DNA from: Henricia sp. BOLD:AAB3569
Taxonomy: Eukaryota; Echinodermata; Asteroidea; Spinulosida; Echinasteridae
Reading direction: 5' to 3'
Assembly (NCBI GenBank): GCA_037783545.1
Contig: JBBELK010000972.1
Span: 186,001-250,000 of the forward strand
DNA length: 64,000 bases
In this document: piece by piece, positions 32,740 through 45,660 of the stretch
Numbering within the stretch: the stretch's first letter is position 1
Layout of the letters: each line of letters starts with the position of its first letter
Program-made: the position numbers and the translations under genes
The notes under the pieces: model-generated
Database searches by the model: none
What the model was told of the DNA's origin: nothing
Seen by the model: only the letters and a program-made list of their open reading frames with translations

Positions 32740-33975
32740 TTCTGTATTTGCATAATAGTTCGACAGGTTCGATGAAACGTAGGAATATTATTATAGTTTT
32801 TCTCGCTCGAATTCATCAGAAATGTATTCGATTTCATTGATGGAAGTATACTGATTTTGATCAGGACGCAATTTTTCTGGTTTTTATTTATTTGCACGTT
32901 ATTACATTTCATTTAATATGCATTCACATTTTGTTCGCTCAGACATCCAGATACAATTTGCGTCAATCAAATACAGATACAAAGCATTGAATCTTCATTC
33001 AATCTAGCAGAAGCTCGGGGCTTGGGTGAATGATTTTCGCTGGTATTTCAAAATTGAAAGCGCGTATTTTTAAATTTGAGGTCGAAATTTTCCTTACTGC
33101 GTGCGCGAAAAACCTAATTGAATGCTCTCTTTGAATAATAGAAGGATGATCCCAAACTGCATTGAAATTTGCGCTAAACCAAATGCACCTGAAACGAACT
33201 TGGAAGGTACTTTTAAAATTAAACACTGCAAAAAATGCTGTGTTAAAATCTACACCACTGGTGTAAAATTTTGATTCTTCGTTGGTATCTATTTTTGGGC
33301 AAGGATTTGGGTGTTAAGTAAACACCAATTTGGGAAAAATTTACTACAAGGCCTTTTTCAAATCTCAGGCTTCGACTCCGTCTTGCAGTGAACGAGAAAA
33401 CCTATAGGGCCTAACAATGAAAAAAATTCACATCCTGTCCTTGAACCTAGGCCACCTGCTATACTAACTATCCCTTTGATTTTCCATCAGTTTGTATCAT
33501 AAATACTAATTGTTCAGTATTTAAAACACAGTATTTTCCACCCTTTGGTACATTTAACGCCAATTATTGCGCACATGCCTGTTTTCGGACGGTTCGTCTT
33601 ACCTCCCGCACTTGTACGCCTGGGCCGAGAAAAGATACGTCCAAGCATCGTTGTCACTAAACAAGGGAAAAATCACGGGTACATTAACGGACGGTTGGAC
33701 ATACTTTATGTCCTCTCAGTCCAATTAAGATTTGGCGAATGACGCATATCCCGATTTCATTTTCGCAATAACTATCGTTTGATTTTATTTTGCGTCATTC
33801 AAATAAATGAGGATTACAAATACGTTATTAGGCTTTCTGTTTCAGAAAGAAACGTTATACGTTGCCAATTATTACGAATGTGCAAACCAATTCGCAGAAA
33901 AATAGGTTTTTATTGCGACACGGGCGGAATTGAATATTCATTTGAATTAAATTCGCATATTATGCATTAAATTTA
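32740..33975 (+). repeat. Dispersed repeat family A, copy 2 (longest uninterrupted copy)
   Basis: Closely similar to 37838-38857 plus 39820-39970, and at its left to 13965-14190. It includes a nested short element at 33224-33388 that starts CACTGCAAAAAATGC and ends TTGCAGTGAAC. It provides the empty-site sequence (CATGCCTGTTTTCGGACGG) for the insertion at 38858-39819. Confidence 0.8.
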
Positions 33976-34762
33976 AATAAAGTATACAGGCCTGTGATGA
34001 AGGGTTACTGTATATATCATGTGTATATATCATGATACATGCACAACTTTGATTTATTGATTAATTTATTGATTAATGCGTTTGTTCTTATGTTCATAAG
34101 ATGAATCAAAATTATCTTGTCAAGGAAAAAAGATTACGCACAAGATCACAATTCGTTGGGTAAACGGATTTCCTCATTTTTTAGTCTTTATTTTTCTAGT
34201 CAACTAGTTTGATAGTGAGTAAATCCAAAGTGTTACTCATGTTAAATTTGTAGCCACAAAACTTGAGCACATATTTCACCAAGCATTGGGTGGATATTGT
34301 TCTGGGTAAATTTTACCATGCCTTGGGGAATAATTATAGGGTGAGTTGCCGAACATTGGATATATTGGCTTTTGATTTTGTTAAGGCGCACTAAGTTTAC
34401 CAACAAAGTAAATGTATAGCAGAATTCACGTGTTAAAACGTGTTGTGTTTTTCAATAAAAGGCCGCAAACGTGATGTGTTAAAAGGCCGCATTTTTTGAT
34501 GGATTTCAAGCCCCAATTTTGATTTTCAAGACATGTCAGGGATAGCAGTGATAACGTTTTGAAGAGTAAGTTTGGGGATTTGTAAAGTGCATCACTGTTC
34601 TGCAGCCGGCAACCGGTTGCACTTATCTGCGAAGGTGATGTACTGTATTATGTGCAAATGTAGTACACATTCGTACATGCATAATTCTTTATATAAATTA
34701 CAACATAGTTTGAGGTCAAGTGCATGGTGATGACTACTGGTCAAAGGATTTTGGAATAATCC
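33976..34762. other. Non-coding DNA, nothing recognised
   Basis: A short repeat TATATCATG occurs twice near 34012-34032. No gene seen. Confidence 0.35.
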
Positions 34763-34770
34763 TTAGGTAA

Positions 34771-35322
34771 AGCTACAGTCACATAGGGCTCCCGGCGAGT
34801 CACGGCGAGCCATGGCGTGAGAACCGTGACGAACCGTGGTCGATCGGGGCCACGCCGTCTTGACGCCGTCTTGACACCTTGGCACTCCGTGATAAGCCGT
34901 GATGAAACGTGGCGCGCCGTGGGCCAAAAAATAATTTTTAAACATGCTTTAAACTACCGTGACTCGCCGTGAAGCGCCGTGAGGCGCCGTGACACCGTGT
35001 CGCACCGTGACGCACCGGCCCGACGCCGGGAGCTCGCCGTGGCAGACCGGGAGCTCGCCGTATTCCACCGTGGGGCACCGTGCCCTACCGGGGCGACGCC
35101 GGGAGCTCACCGGGAGCACGCCGGGAATAAACCGTATTGTCGCCGTGGGTCGCCGGGTCCACGCCGGCTCCACCCTGTGGTTCACCTTGCTGGACGGTCT
35201 CGAGTCGAGCATCGACGATTTATTTGCAATTTTCGTCACGGTGAGCCACGGCGCGGCCATTTTCAGCACCGTGGCTCTCCGTGGGTCACCGGGAACACGC
35301 CGGCTTCGATGTGACTGAAGCT
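34771..35322. mobile_element. hAT-like MITE filled with a CGCCGTGA satellite
   Basis: TTAGGTAA (34763-34770) and TTAGGTAG (35323-35330) flank the element, an 8-bp duplication with one mismatch. The ends are AGCTACAGTCACAT and, from the other strand, AGCTTCAGTCACAT. The interior is a degenerate short tandem repeat around CGCCGTGA and CACCGTGA, which is very CpG-rich compared with its surroundings. The overlapping open frames here are products of the repeat. Confidence 0.75.
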
Positions 35323-35330
35323 TTAGGTAG

Positions 35331-35715
35331 TCCCAAACATCCAACATCGAGGAAGCTGTAGTTTTTACTTTCCCGAAATAACCCTGATTTTCCTATATTT
35401 TGCTACCTCTAACTGGAACATTCTTTAAATGTTTACAATAAAATTCGAAATTAAGTTTTTGCAAGTTTAACATCGAGATAAACCTTTTTAATTGCTGTAC
35501 GTATTACAAGCACTGCTGTATTTAAGATGCTTATATACGTAACGTGTGTGTAAATTGATGTTTTCCGACAATATAACATTGGCATCTCAATAGATCATTT
35601 TGACATAGCATTTTAGTTACCACGGCAACAAAAAATGTTGTCCATAGTGTGCGAAATATTTTGTCCAGTTGCCTCAATACCAAGGCATACATGTACATGT
35701 ATGTATGAGAATGGT
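35331..35715. other. Non-coding DNA, nothing recognised
   Basis: Contains ACATGTACATGTATGTATG at 35690-35708, a simple repeat. The last eight bases are the target duplication of the next element. Confidence 0.35.
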
Positions 35716-37491
35716 GGAGTAACTATAGAATACAGGGCCACTATGAGCTACACCTTTTTGAAAGCAGCGGAGGCGAGGTGTGACGACATGACGGTTCAAG
35801 CAAAGTCACGCGAGAATTGTTGAGGATTTGCCTTTGAACAAATATCCCTCTGACATAACAGCTACTCGTACGTCCCGTTTGAAAATGACGCGAGATTAAT
35901 TCGGTCTCGCGAGAATTTAGCCCGGGTGAATGCGAGAAATTAGCCCGGGTGAGATTCGGGCGGGAGTTTCCTTTTTTAAAAACATCCTCCGAGATGACAG
36001 GTACCCACCTCGGTGCATAGTCTCTAGTCCACGCAAAGTCACGCGAGAATTCTCGAGGATTCCACCGCGCCTACCAGACACTCTATCCTCGCCTCAGATC
36101 TGTGATGCGAGGTCATGCGACGAGGTCATGTTCACTGAAGCATGCATGCGTGTACGCACGCAAAGTCACGCGAGAATTGTCGAGGATTTGCCTTTGAAAA
36201 ATTATTCCACTGACATCACAGCTACCCGTACGTCCCGTTTGAAAGTAACGCGAGATTAATTCGGTCCCGCGAGAAATTATCCCGGGTGAGATTCGGGCGG
36301 GAGTTTCCTTTTAAAAAAACATCTTCCGAGATGACAGGTACCCACCTCGGTGCATAGTCTCTAGTCCACGCAAAGTCACGCGAGAATTCTCGAGGATTCT
36401 ACCGCGCCAACCAGACACTCTATCCTCGCCTCAGATCTGTGAGGCGAGGTCATGCGACGAGGTCATGTTCACTGAAGCATGCATGCGTGTACGCACGCAA
36501 AGTCACGCGAGAATTGTCGAGGATTTGCCTTTGAAAAATTATTCCACTGACATCACAGCTACCCGTACGTCCCGTTTGAAAGTAACGCGAGATTAATTCG
36601 GTCTCGCGAGAATTTAGCCCGGGTGAGATTCGGGCGGGAGTTTCCTTTTTTAAAAACATCCTCCGAGATGACAGGTATACCCACCTCGCGGTGCATAGTC
36701 TCTAGTCCACGCAAAGTCACGCGAGAATTCTCGAGGATTCACCGCGCCAAAAAAACACAATGCGCACGCGCAAATACGACCAATATGAAGATGAAGCGCC
36801 CTTTACCTGTCCTTATATTCTCCTGTGTGGAATATGTGGACGGGAACCAGTCTAAATGTAGGTATGACCATTGGGGTAGGATAGGGAACCAATCTAGGTA
36901 TAGTGCACACGTACGTACACACACGTTCAGCGCAGTGAGCATGGTTCAGTGAGCATGACCTCGACGCATGACCTCGCCTCACAGCTCTGAGGCGAGGATG
37001 GTCTAGTGGGCGCGTTGGAATTCTCGGCAATTCTCGCGTGACTATGCGTGAACTCTAGTGGGCAGGCGAGGATGGAGTGTCTTGTGGACGCGTTGGAGTT
37101 CTCGGTAATTCTCGCGTGACTATGGGTGAACTCTAGTGGGCCGGCGAGGATGGAGTGTCTTGTGGGCGCGTTGGAGTTCTCGGCAATTCTCGCGTGACTA
37201 TGCGTGAACTCCAGTGGGCCGGCGAGGATGGAGTGTCTTGTGGGCGCGTTGGAGTTCTCGGCAATTCTCGCGTGACTATGCGTGAACTCTAGTGGGCAGG
37301 CGCGCCTTGCAGAGGGATATTTTTTGCAGAGGGATTGATTTTTTGTAAGGCAAACCATCGAGAATTCTCGCGTGACTTTGCGTGCGTTCGGTCAGCATGG
37401 TTCAGTGAGCATGACCTCGGCGCATGACCTCGCCTCACAGCTCTGAGGCGAGGATGGAGTGTCCAGTGGCCCTGTATTCTATAGTTGTACC
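35716..37491. mobile_element. 1.78-kb foldback element with 8-bp duplication
   Basis: AGAATGGT lies directly outside both ends (35708-35715 and 37492-37499). The ends share AACTATAGAATACAGGGCCACT in inverted form. The left arm is built from three units of about 340 bp (starting near 35800, 36157 and 36497), each with AAAGTCACGCGAGAATT and GAGATGACAGGTA. The right arm contains four units of 78 bp (about 36990-37305) with CAATTCTCGCGTGACTATG. Both arms share GAATTCTCG and CTGAGGCGAGG blocks in inverted orientation. The 8-bp duplication suggests a hAT-type transposase acts on it; none is encoded. Confidence 0.8.
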
Positions 37492-37499
37492 AGAATGGT

Positions 37500-37834
37500 T
37501 GTGCAAGGCATACGTTAAATAACACTGCGCGCGAACCGAAATCGGCTGCTCATATTAGCGAAATAGATTGATGATAAATTAAAAGGAATACATCTGCAGG
37601 AATACGGACGTGCCTTCGATTTCGAGCTAAAATGAAATGCAATTAGGCTAAATTCACGCACATTCGGGAAATCGTGTGCTGATTTTTTTACGACTGAATG
37701 TACCTTTATGGAAATAGAATCATCATTTGTTAAATAAAAACAGGGATTTTAAACGTTTATTCTATTTCGCACGAAAACGAATGCTTCTTTTACTAATAAA
37801 TGTACACTTTTTCCAAAATTGTCCGGGAAAACCT
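37500..37834. other. Non-coding DNA, nothing recognised
   Basis: AT-rich, no gene seen. Confidence 0.35.
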
Positions 37835-38857
37835 ATATTATAGTTTTTCTTGCTGTAATTCATCAGAAATGCATTCGATTTCATTGGTGGAAGTACTGAT
37901 TTTGATCAGGACGCAATTTCTCTGGTTCTTATTAATTTGCACGTTATTAAATTTCATTTAATATGCATTCACATTTTGTTCGCTGAGACATCCAGATATA
38001 ATTTGCGTCAATCAAATACAAATCATTGAATCTTCATTCAATCTAGCAGAAGCTCGGGGCTTGGGCGAATTTGAATGATTTTCATTGGTATTTCAAAATT
38101 GAATGCGCGTAGTTCTAAATTTTAGTGCGAAATTTTCCAGACTGCGTGCGCGAAAAACCTAATTGAATGCTCTCTTTGAATAAAAAAAGTTTGATCCCAA
38201 ACTGCATTTAAATTTGCGCTAAACCGAATGCACCTGAAATGAACTTGGAAGGTACGTTGTTAAAACCGAACACTGCAAAAAATGCGATGTTAAAATCTAC
38301 ACCACCGGTGTAAAATTTGATTCTTCGTTGGTATACCTATAGTGGGCAAGGATTTGGGTGTTAAGTGACACCAATTTGGGAATACTTGCACCAAGAAGAG
38401 TGTTAAACCACAGACCGTCTGTCATGTCTCTCAAGCGACTGTTCAAGCGGGAGCGCGAACATGTGACCGACATCCCATAATTTATCGAGATCAGCCAATG
38501 GGATTGGAAACCTAAGCATCACGGATTGATCATGCGCAGTTTATCAAGTTTAACACCAGGCAAAGTCTACACCACTTGTATGCACCGGTGTTCGTTTGAC
38601 ACAAATGTAACACCCAAAGAATTAAAAAACCTTAGTGTCGGAAATTGAACACCGCGTTTTTGCAGTGAACGAGGAAACCTATAACAATGAAAAAACTTTA
38701 CATCCTGTCATTGAACCTAGGCCAACTGCTACACTAACTATCCCTTTGATTTTCCATCAGTTTGTATCATAAATAGGTCAAATTGTTCAGTATTTACAAC
38801 CAAGTATTTTCCACCCTTTGGTACATTTAACGCCAATTATTGTGTACATGCCTGTTA
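37835..38857 (+). repeat. Dispersed repeat family A, copy 3, left part
   Basis: Similar to 32790-33573 over its length. It is split from its right part (39820-39970) by the insertion at 38858-39819 and carries a fuller form of the nested CACTGC element. Confidence 0.8.
38271..38667. mobile_element. 397-bp MITE with CACTGCAAAAA ends
   Basis: Starts CACTGCAAAAAATGCGATGT and ends, read from the other strand, CACTGCAAAAACGCGGTGTT. Inside are several ACACC/GGTGT pairs. The same element is present in a deleted form at 33224-33388. The ends resemble those of hAT-type elements; the target duplication is unclear. Confidence 0.75.
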
Positions 38858-39819
38858 GGCCAAAAAAAGAAAGTCTCCGGTTTCTGGTATGCGCGCGCGT
38901 CGCCCTAGCCATGCGCGTCGGCAAAATGAAAAAGTTTTTTTTTTAATGTAAGACGATGACTCAAAACTGCCAAACTCACTGGTTCGTCTAGAATTCTGCT
39001 GCTGCACAATTTGAACGTGTATTTATATGGGGTTACCATCGAGTATAGGCTTTATGTGGCCTGTATGGGCTTCCATATATTTTGCACAGAATAGTCGGGC
39101 ACCATTTGCAGACGGCGTTGTATTTTCGTGATTTTGTGTATAGAAGCCAGACGTGAGTGGAAGCGAAGGTCGTGTATCTGGAACTTGTAACCGCTTTTAA
39201 TAACTGCAATATGTAAGGGAGCAGACTAATACCAGCATTGCCGCACACATGTGCACGATGTCGAAGTCGCGGTACAGTCTGACGTTGTTTTCTTGATTAA
39301 GTTGCCCATCATTGCCAGGATTATTTATTTTAAGTTTGTTTTATGTGGAGTGCAATAGAATAAATATTACTATGAGGTGAACAAATTGTTGGAAATGGAA
39401 AATATTTTATTCTTCACCCCATAGGAATATTCCTTCTATTGCATGACATTCGGTTTGCAGTTTCAACTCAACAAGTTTCCCATTTTGACTTGTGAAATAA
39501 AGAGTATACAAGAGACAGATCATACTTTGGCATTTTTATTTATTCTTAACAAACATTAGATGCCACAACATGTCCATGTATATTTTCACTATTAATCCAA
39601 CATTCTTGCTCTTTTTATATGCCCCCAGTTGTCCATTCATTACACATGTATTACAAAGTGGCTTAATCGTGCATCTCATAGCAGGGTCACATGTTATGTA
39701 GCCCAAACACACCTGTTTGAAAGGGGAAAAAAGTAGGGAAAAAAAAAAAAAAGCCGCATCGCCGCACCACTTTTGGGGCAAGCTCCATACCAGAAACCGG
39801 AGACTTTTTTTTTTTGGCC
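38858..39819. mobile_element. 962-bp PIF/Harbinger-like element
   Basis: TTA flanks both ends (38855-38857 and 39820-39822). The ends read GGCCAAAAAAAGAAAGTCTC and, from the other strand, GGCCAAAAAAAAAAAGTCTC, both continuing CGGTTTCTGGTATG or similar. The related repeat at 33560-33590 lacks the insertion and serves as an empty site. An internal hairpin pairs TGCAATAGAATAAATATT (39351) with AATATTCCTTCTATTGCA (39426). No transposase is seen. Confidence 0.88.
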
Positions 39820-39970
39820 TTATCGGACGGTTCGCCTTACCTCTCGCACTTGTACGCCTGAGCCAAGAAAAGATACCTCCAAGCATCGTTGTCACTAAAC
39901 AAGGGACAAATCACGGGTACATTAACGGACGGTTGGACATACTTTATGTCCTCTCAGTCCAACTAAAATT
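39820..39970 (+). repeat. Dispersed repeat family A, copy 3, right part
   Basis: Continues the match to 33575-33730 (CGGACGGTTCG, CTTGTACGCCTG, TTAACGGACGGTTGGACATAC) beyond the inserted element. Confidence 0.85.
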
Positions 39971-40341
39971 TTATTTTAATGTTAAAAAATACATTCATAA
40001 ATGCCTTAGACAGTTTACGCATCCTCATTGGCTGAGAACACATCACGTGGAACTCGCACACATACGCAGAAACTGCACGCTCCCGACAGCAAAATGTGCA
40101 CGTGACATCTACATCTACAACGCATTATACACGTAACGCGCGCGATCAAACAAACAACTCAACGCACATCTAGCAGTTTGAAGTACAAACAACAAGATTA
40201 TTGCAATGACAAGCTAATTTTGGTGAGTTTTACCGATTTACACAAAAATGTATTTATGAATGAGAATAAAAGTGGGTTTGGCCGGTCTTAAACAATCCAC
40301 TTAAAACTGGATAAGGGTCTAGACGCTGATAATGGCCCGCG
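39971..40341. other. Non-coding DNA, nothing recognised
   Basis: No gene seen; this is the left flank of the split-repeat element. Confidence 0.35.
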
Positions 40342-40403
40342 CTATTTGCACCACTCCTAAACGTTAGAGGGCGACGGCAACTATCAGTCAGAGATTTTAA
40401 CTG
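40342..40403 (+). repeat. A1 terminal direct repeat
   Basis: 62 bp beginning CTATTTGCACCACTCC and ending GATTTTAACTG, identical to 49269-49330. Flanking sequences on either side differ between the copies. Confidence 0.9.
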
Positions 40404-43400
40404 GAACGCGGAGGACGTCTCTCTGTAGGTCTCCGGGAATTTGGAACAGCAGCCACTGGGAAATCCAAAGGGCGTAACCGATAAGTTTTAGTATAGTAAT
40501 GGTGGTGGTGTTTTTAAAAAAAAAGACAATTTCTGGATAATATTAGTGAGATATTTTGGAAATTGTGTGAGGTTTTATTGAATTTTCGGTGCCGATATCG
40601 GTTTTGTACAACGTTGGTGAGGGTTGATTTTACCGTAGCACCAAACTACGGTCTCTGCCCTTTCGTTTTATTTCCCGGTCTTGATTACGCTACGGGAAAA
40701 TGTCGGTTAATCGTGTGGTTTTTCATGCGGCTTTGGGTATTATTATGCACGATATTGGTTTGAAAATTGCATGCAATTCGTGCAGGGCTGTTGGGAATGC
40801 ACCCCCATTTGTTCTTCGCGTTGTTTTCCTGCATTCCGCTCTACAAAATGTGCATACCAATGGGGTGCACAATTGCGGTGCATTCGAAATCGTGGCACGC
40901 AGCGCATGGCTTTGACGAACTCGGCACTACACGGCAAGTGAAAGAATCGTCAATGGTGGTGAGTAAGGCAAAAATGAGGAGTTTGCCCTGTCAAGACTAT
41001 TTTTGTAAAGGTGTCCCTTTCAGTGCTGAAACCCCTGTTCCGCACAAATTTTGCCTTGTTATGGGGTTTTCTCTTTTCTGCCTAATGGGAAAATTAGTGT
41101 TGGCATTACTTACCATGTTGCAGTTATATTTGCAGTTGTTTTTTAGTTTGTTTGTATCTCGGGAAGAATTTTTCATTTGACCGCGGCATGTTTTAACATG
41201 CGGTCATAACAAGGCAGACTCGAGGCGGTCACGTGTAAAATTATTCCCCTGTTTCATCCGCCGATTTTATTTCTGGACACCAACTAATGATACAAGTAAT
41301 TGGGGAAAGAATTGAGAAGTTGACCATGGCCTCGGGCCCTGTGAACAGACATTTGGGACAGGCTGAAATGTCTAGGTGTTTTATCCAAAATCAAATGTTC
41401 CCTCTCGAACATTGACCTTTCTTTCAATCCTTCGCTTGCAAAAAAAAAAAAAAAAATAATGCTTGATGAATCATTTTAAAGAAATGTCTGAGCAACTTCT
41501 CAAACTCTTACTGTGAGTTTGCTCAATTAAATGCTCGTCCATACTCGGCTCGTCGCATGGTTACATTTGACTGAGACTTCCCTTGCCTCTCAAAGGTTTG
41601 GTTTTCGCCATATTAACTGGAGGCGGTCATTCGTTACGCATCAAATGTTCCTCTTCTCAAAATTCAGTTTTAAAAGGGATTTGCGAAATGGCCAAAGGCC
41701 TCGTTAAATGTTTCAAACTGAAAAATCACGGTATTTGCCCTAACTAGGTATGGACATTTCACGGAAAGTGCCGTTAATATATATACTCTGCATCAGAGTC
41801 TGTCAGAACATTTTTCATCGCGTTGTGAGAATACATGTAGTTGGAAGGATTTCCTTTGAAAAAAAAAGGCCTATATAAGTCGATTTTCCTAAGTTTTCGG
41901 TTGTTTTACCTTTCGCAGATGTATTGGGCCCGTTATTTGAGTACAAGTGAGTTTAAGGAGGTGACTAATGGGTGGCCAATAGTTAATTCAATTTTAGTAG
42001 ACGTGTGCAATCGTGAGTGGTCCTATGCGATGTAGGTTAAAACAGAGCATACATGAAATGAGTAGCCCTATTTTAGTTGAAGTATAGTATCAGGCCGTAG
42101 ACCGTACATACGTAACCCCGACAACATACCGTAAGGGGTAATTAGTGAGTACGATGGGGACAGTTTGTGAAATGACCGTCAACACTGGAATGGTGTAGAC
42201 ATTTTGCGGTTTTCCTGTAAATGCATTTACACGCAACCGTTAATTGCGGCAGAAGCGTGGCAACTTTCGGGCATTTATTTACATAGCAGGATTAGTGTCG
42301 TATTTTGGGCGAAATAGGCCTAAATAGTTTGAGCCGATTATGTAAGTAGTTTCAGCCGAAGCAGTAATTTGAGGCAATTTGATGTTGTATGATTTCATGC
42401 AAGTTTTCTACTTTACCGATACAGATTCCCATATTCGGAGTCTCGCCCTACCCATGACACTGGATTCTACGTCCATCACCCAGAATGAAAAGACAAGATA
42501 GAGGGCTTCTTCTCGAGCTGTGACACAGGGTGACAATTAGGCGTCAAAGTGTGGCAGGTCCAGAACATACTGGGTTCTTTATACTCGGCCTTAGTGTCGA
42601 AAAGGAAATACAAAGTGTTTTGTGTGGGTGTGTTGAGTTATTCCACGGTGGTTTTTTGCGCAACGTACCTTAGCGCAGGTTCCTTAGCAGGAGTATGTCC
42701 CAAGTCCCCGTGGTCATGCCTTTTGGTTTAGTTTGGGTATTTGGTACCAAGAAAAGGCCCCGAAATACGGTTAATTCATATAAATGTGTTTTATACAATG
42801 TATTGAGCCCCTATGATTTTAAATGCCAAGTAAAATTGACCTACCTGGTTATCGAATTATTGTGTTTTGATTTTCAACGAAGAATACCTTGGGATTTGTA
42901 TAAAAAAAAAAAAATAAAAAAAAAAAAACACATTTAAACTTACAGGATAATTACGGTGTGGTACATTTGATATGCATTTTGATATCATCGCAAATGTTCA
43001 GCCCGCAAGGAAGCATGTTTCAGATAAGTCTGGAAGTACTGTCGAGGACGGGGGTCTCGGTTTTCTTTTTAGGGGTGAAATTTGCAAAGTGGCGCATGAC
43101 AGTTGGGGTCAGCCGCCAGGGAGAGGGATCTGCTACACTAACAGTGTAGTGGTGTTTTAAGGTTGAATATCAGGCTGTGTTCGTATTCGCGCGTCAATCG
43201 TGGAGGACGGCGATAAGTTAGCGTTTCAGCTCGTCAACCGCCCCTATGGCCATGCATTACCAGAGCGTGTTTTCACATTCTAAGGTGTCTATAGTAGCCA
43301 TGTAACATGTTAGCGCGGCAATATTCACAATTCGTTTGCATCATGGCTAGGAACGTTGAGCTGGTCACGGTGATCGGCGCACCGCGCTCGTTTAGTGGTA

Positions 43401-43920
43401 ACATACATTTTGTTTTAACCAGGGATCTGTTTTGAAAAACAGTCGCAGCATTTTCATATTGAATATCCTTAGTCGGATGAGCTGCGGTTGATTTTAGCGA
43501 AATGTAGTGGTCTTCTTCAGTCGCGAACACTTGTACTGTGTATATAAGTGTTCTCCCATAGGAATTGTGGGAGTTTTCAGCTGCGATTTTAAATAAATCT
43601 TTTGATAAATTTCGGACCAACGGAGAGGTTAGTTGTATTGTATGTGTGTCCCATTTATAGATTGAGTTATACTGGTAGGTTTACTGCTTGAGGCAATCTA
43701 TTCGCAGTGGCAATTTCATGAAAATGTGACGAGGGTTGGTGAGACCCCGTATCTCAGATATCCGCGTCTGGTTCTGGTGTCGGGCTGCGTAGCCAGTGGT
43801 GTACATGTAAGTAACCAACAGGACGTCGGCGAGGCTAATTGTTTCCGGTCCGTTCCCGGCTGCCTCTGCCTGTCACCGTTTGTGAACCGACCAGTCTGGT
43901 TACCGACGTGATATAAAGTC
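40404..43920. other. Interior of the split-repeat element, left part
   Basis: No coding region recognised. A-runs lie near 41443 and 42902-42930. The plus strand is rich in G and T. Scattered open frames (for example 40767-41180 and 43273-43620 on the minus strand) show no family motif. Confidence 0.4.
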
Positions 43921-43929
43921 ACTGACTCG

Positions 43930-44115
43930 CAATACTCGGGTGAAAACTTGAGGTTGCAGGTTCGAGAACCGTCTGGGGGCCTGTGCCTTAGAACAGGGCG
44001 CTTTAGCGCGTGTGCTCCATCCTTCGGATGGGATGCGCAGCTGTTGGTCTTGTGTGTTAAGAAACGCACTTTGGTGATCCCAGAGCATTATTTGGCGAAT
44101 TCAAGTGGCGGACGC
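43930..44115 (+). repeat. SINE copy
   Basis: GGTTCGAGAACC resembles a polymerase III B box. It is followed by AGGGCGCTTTAGCG, GCTCCATCCTTCGGATGGGA and AGCTGTTGGTCTTGTGTGTT, then a CACTTTGGTGATCCCAGAGC block. This order is common in SINEs of marine invertebrates. The A box is not clear, so the head is degraded. Confidence 0.65.
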
Positions 44116-45660
44116 TTGTATGGCACATGTCTGCACTGGGATGCTCCTGGTGCTGTTGCCATTAGCGTTGTCGATGCCATCAGAAGATCACCGGTACCAT
44201 TTCGCTTCAGCCAGGGCCCAGTTTCATTGAGCCGTTTGAGCGCTGGCTGAGGGCGTGTGCTTGCTGTGGCAGAAAGTTTAGGCCTTTTTGCAACCGCGGC
44301 GTGCTTGAGTGTGCGCGCGCTTGGGAACCGGCATTGTTGCGTCACTAGCTTGGTTAAGGCACGTTTCCAGTTTCTTACCATTAACGATGTCTATGAGATG
44401 TCCTGATGCTCGGTTAACGGAACGTGGGCGGTTGAACGGCTCTATAAATTTGGCCCCAAGTGGCCGCCTCGCTTGGGTGCCGATCCTGTCGGCGGTTGGA
44501 TTGTGGCATTTCCCCCTGGCAGCTCCCCCTATGTCGCCGGGGTTAGCGAGGTAGTTGGGATTGGGCGTCTTGCCCACGGACGAAAGTGGGGCTTTGACCC
44601 ACATAGCCCTTCGATCACGAGCATGGTTGTGTGGCTGCGGGACCCCTCGTGCTCCCAACGTCTCTCGTGAAGAGCTGGATAGGTAAGACTTGAGGCTGTG
44701 CATGGTGGTATCAACGCGTGTATGGGTTTACGGTAGCACCATGTGAACCTCTTTTGACTCGTGATGATGCAGGGCTATAAGTACTGGTTGAGGTCATTCA
44801 GTGTACAATGTGTGCACTGAAGCGGAATGGCTTGGATTGGTGAGGCGTGGTTGTGCTAGGATCCTAATCTTGTGGTTGGCTGTGGTGTGCTTATTGCCTT
44901 TTCCTCGTAGGTTTGCTAAGGCTTGCGAGCGAATGCAATGGGCACTTTGGATAAATCCTTTGTTTCAGTGCCAAAGTTTTATATGACTGGTCTCTATTTG
45001 AGGTCCGCAAATGCGCGGAATCTACGCTTTGTGAGAGAATGTCCATTTACCGGACGGGTTTACCTCTGTTTTGATACCAAAGGTCTTTATTCAAGGGAAT
45101 TTTACCTTTTCGCCTGGTGTTAGCGGACATGGTGCATGCGCCAATCTCAAGTCTTTTGTTGCGTTGATAGTTTTGGCGCGGATTTCAAATAGGGGAAGAA
45201 ACCTTAAGATTCCCAAATTTGAAAAGCACCAGATGGTTTCACATGTCGTATACACATGGCGCACCACGGTGGCATCTCATGGCCTAGGTCTAAGGCCTTA
45301 AGAATTTGTCCCTTTTGGCATTGTGCGGTACACCTATTCCCGCCCTTTTGTAATAATTCGGGCTGGTTACCGGAGATTTCGCAAGGGGATATCTCGTTAC
45401 CAGGGCCAGTGAGTAAGAGCCGCAGGTTTGGCCGTGTCGATGATAGAGACCCAGCTTTTGCCATGTGAGGGGAAGAGCCCAAGGTTTTGCCGTGTGTCTG
45501 AGGGGAAAAACCCCAGGTGTATAGACAGATAGATGGATTGATTAAACATTATTTTCCCACCCGGGAAAATCCAGTCGGCCTGTACCACAGATTTGAAATA
45601 TTACACTATGTATTTGTAAAACACACTATCATAAAGGAAAATTACTCAAATTGCTTATTA
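44116..45660. other. Interior of the split-repeat element, no gene recognised
   Basis: Degenerate forerunners of the minisatellite appear near 45420-45520 (GCCGTGTCGATG, GCCATGTGAGGGGAAGAGCC). Open frames at 44278-44703 have no recognisable domain. Confidence 0.35.

Noticed and set aside
34949-35347. Arginine-rich frames on both strands
   Set aside because: Product of the CGCCGTGA array; no independent evidence for translation.
36927-37358. Minus-strand frame with a 26-residue repeat
   Set aside because: Exactly explained by the 78-bp tandem units in the right arm of the foldback element.
43273-43620. Minus-strand open frame of 115 codons
   Set aside because: No recognisable domain, no splice context and no support from neighbouring features.
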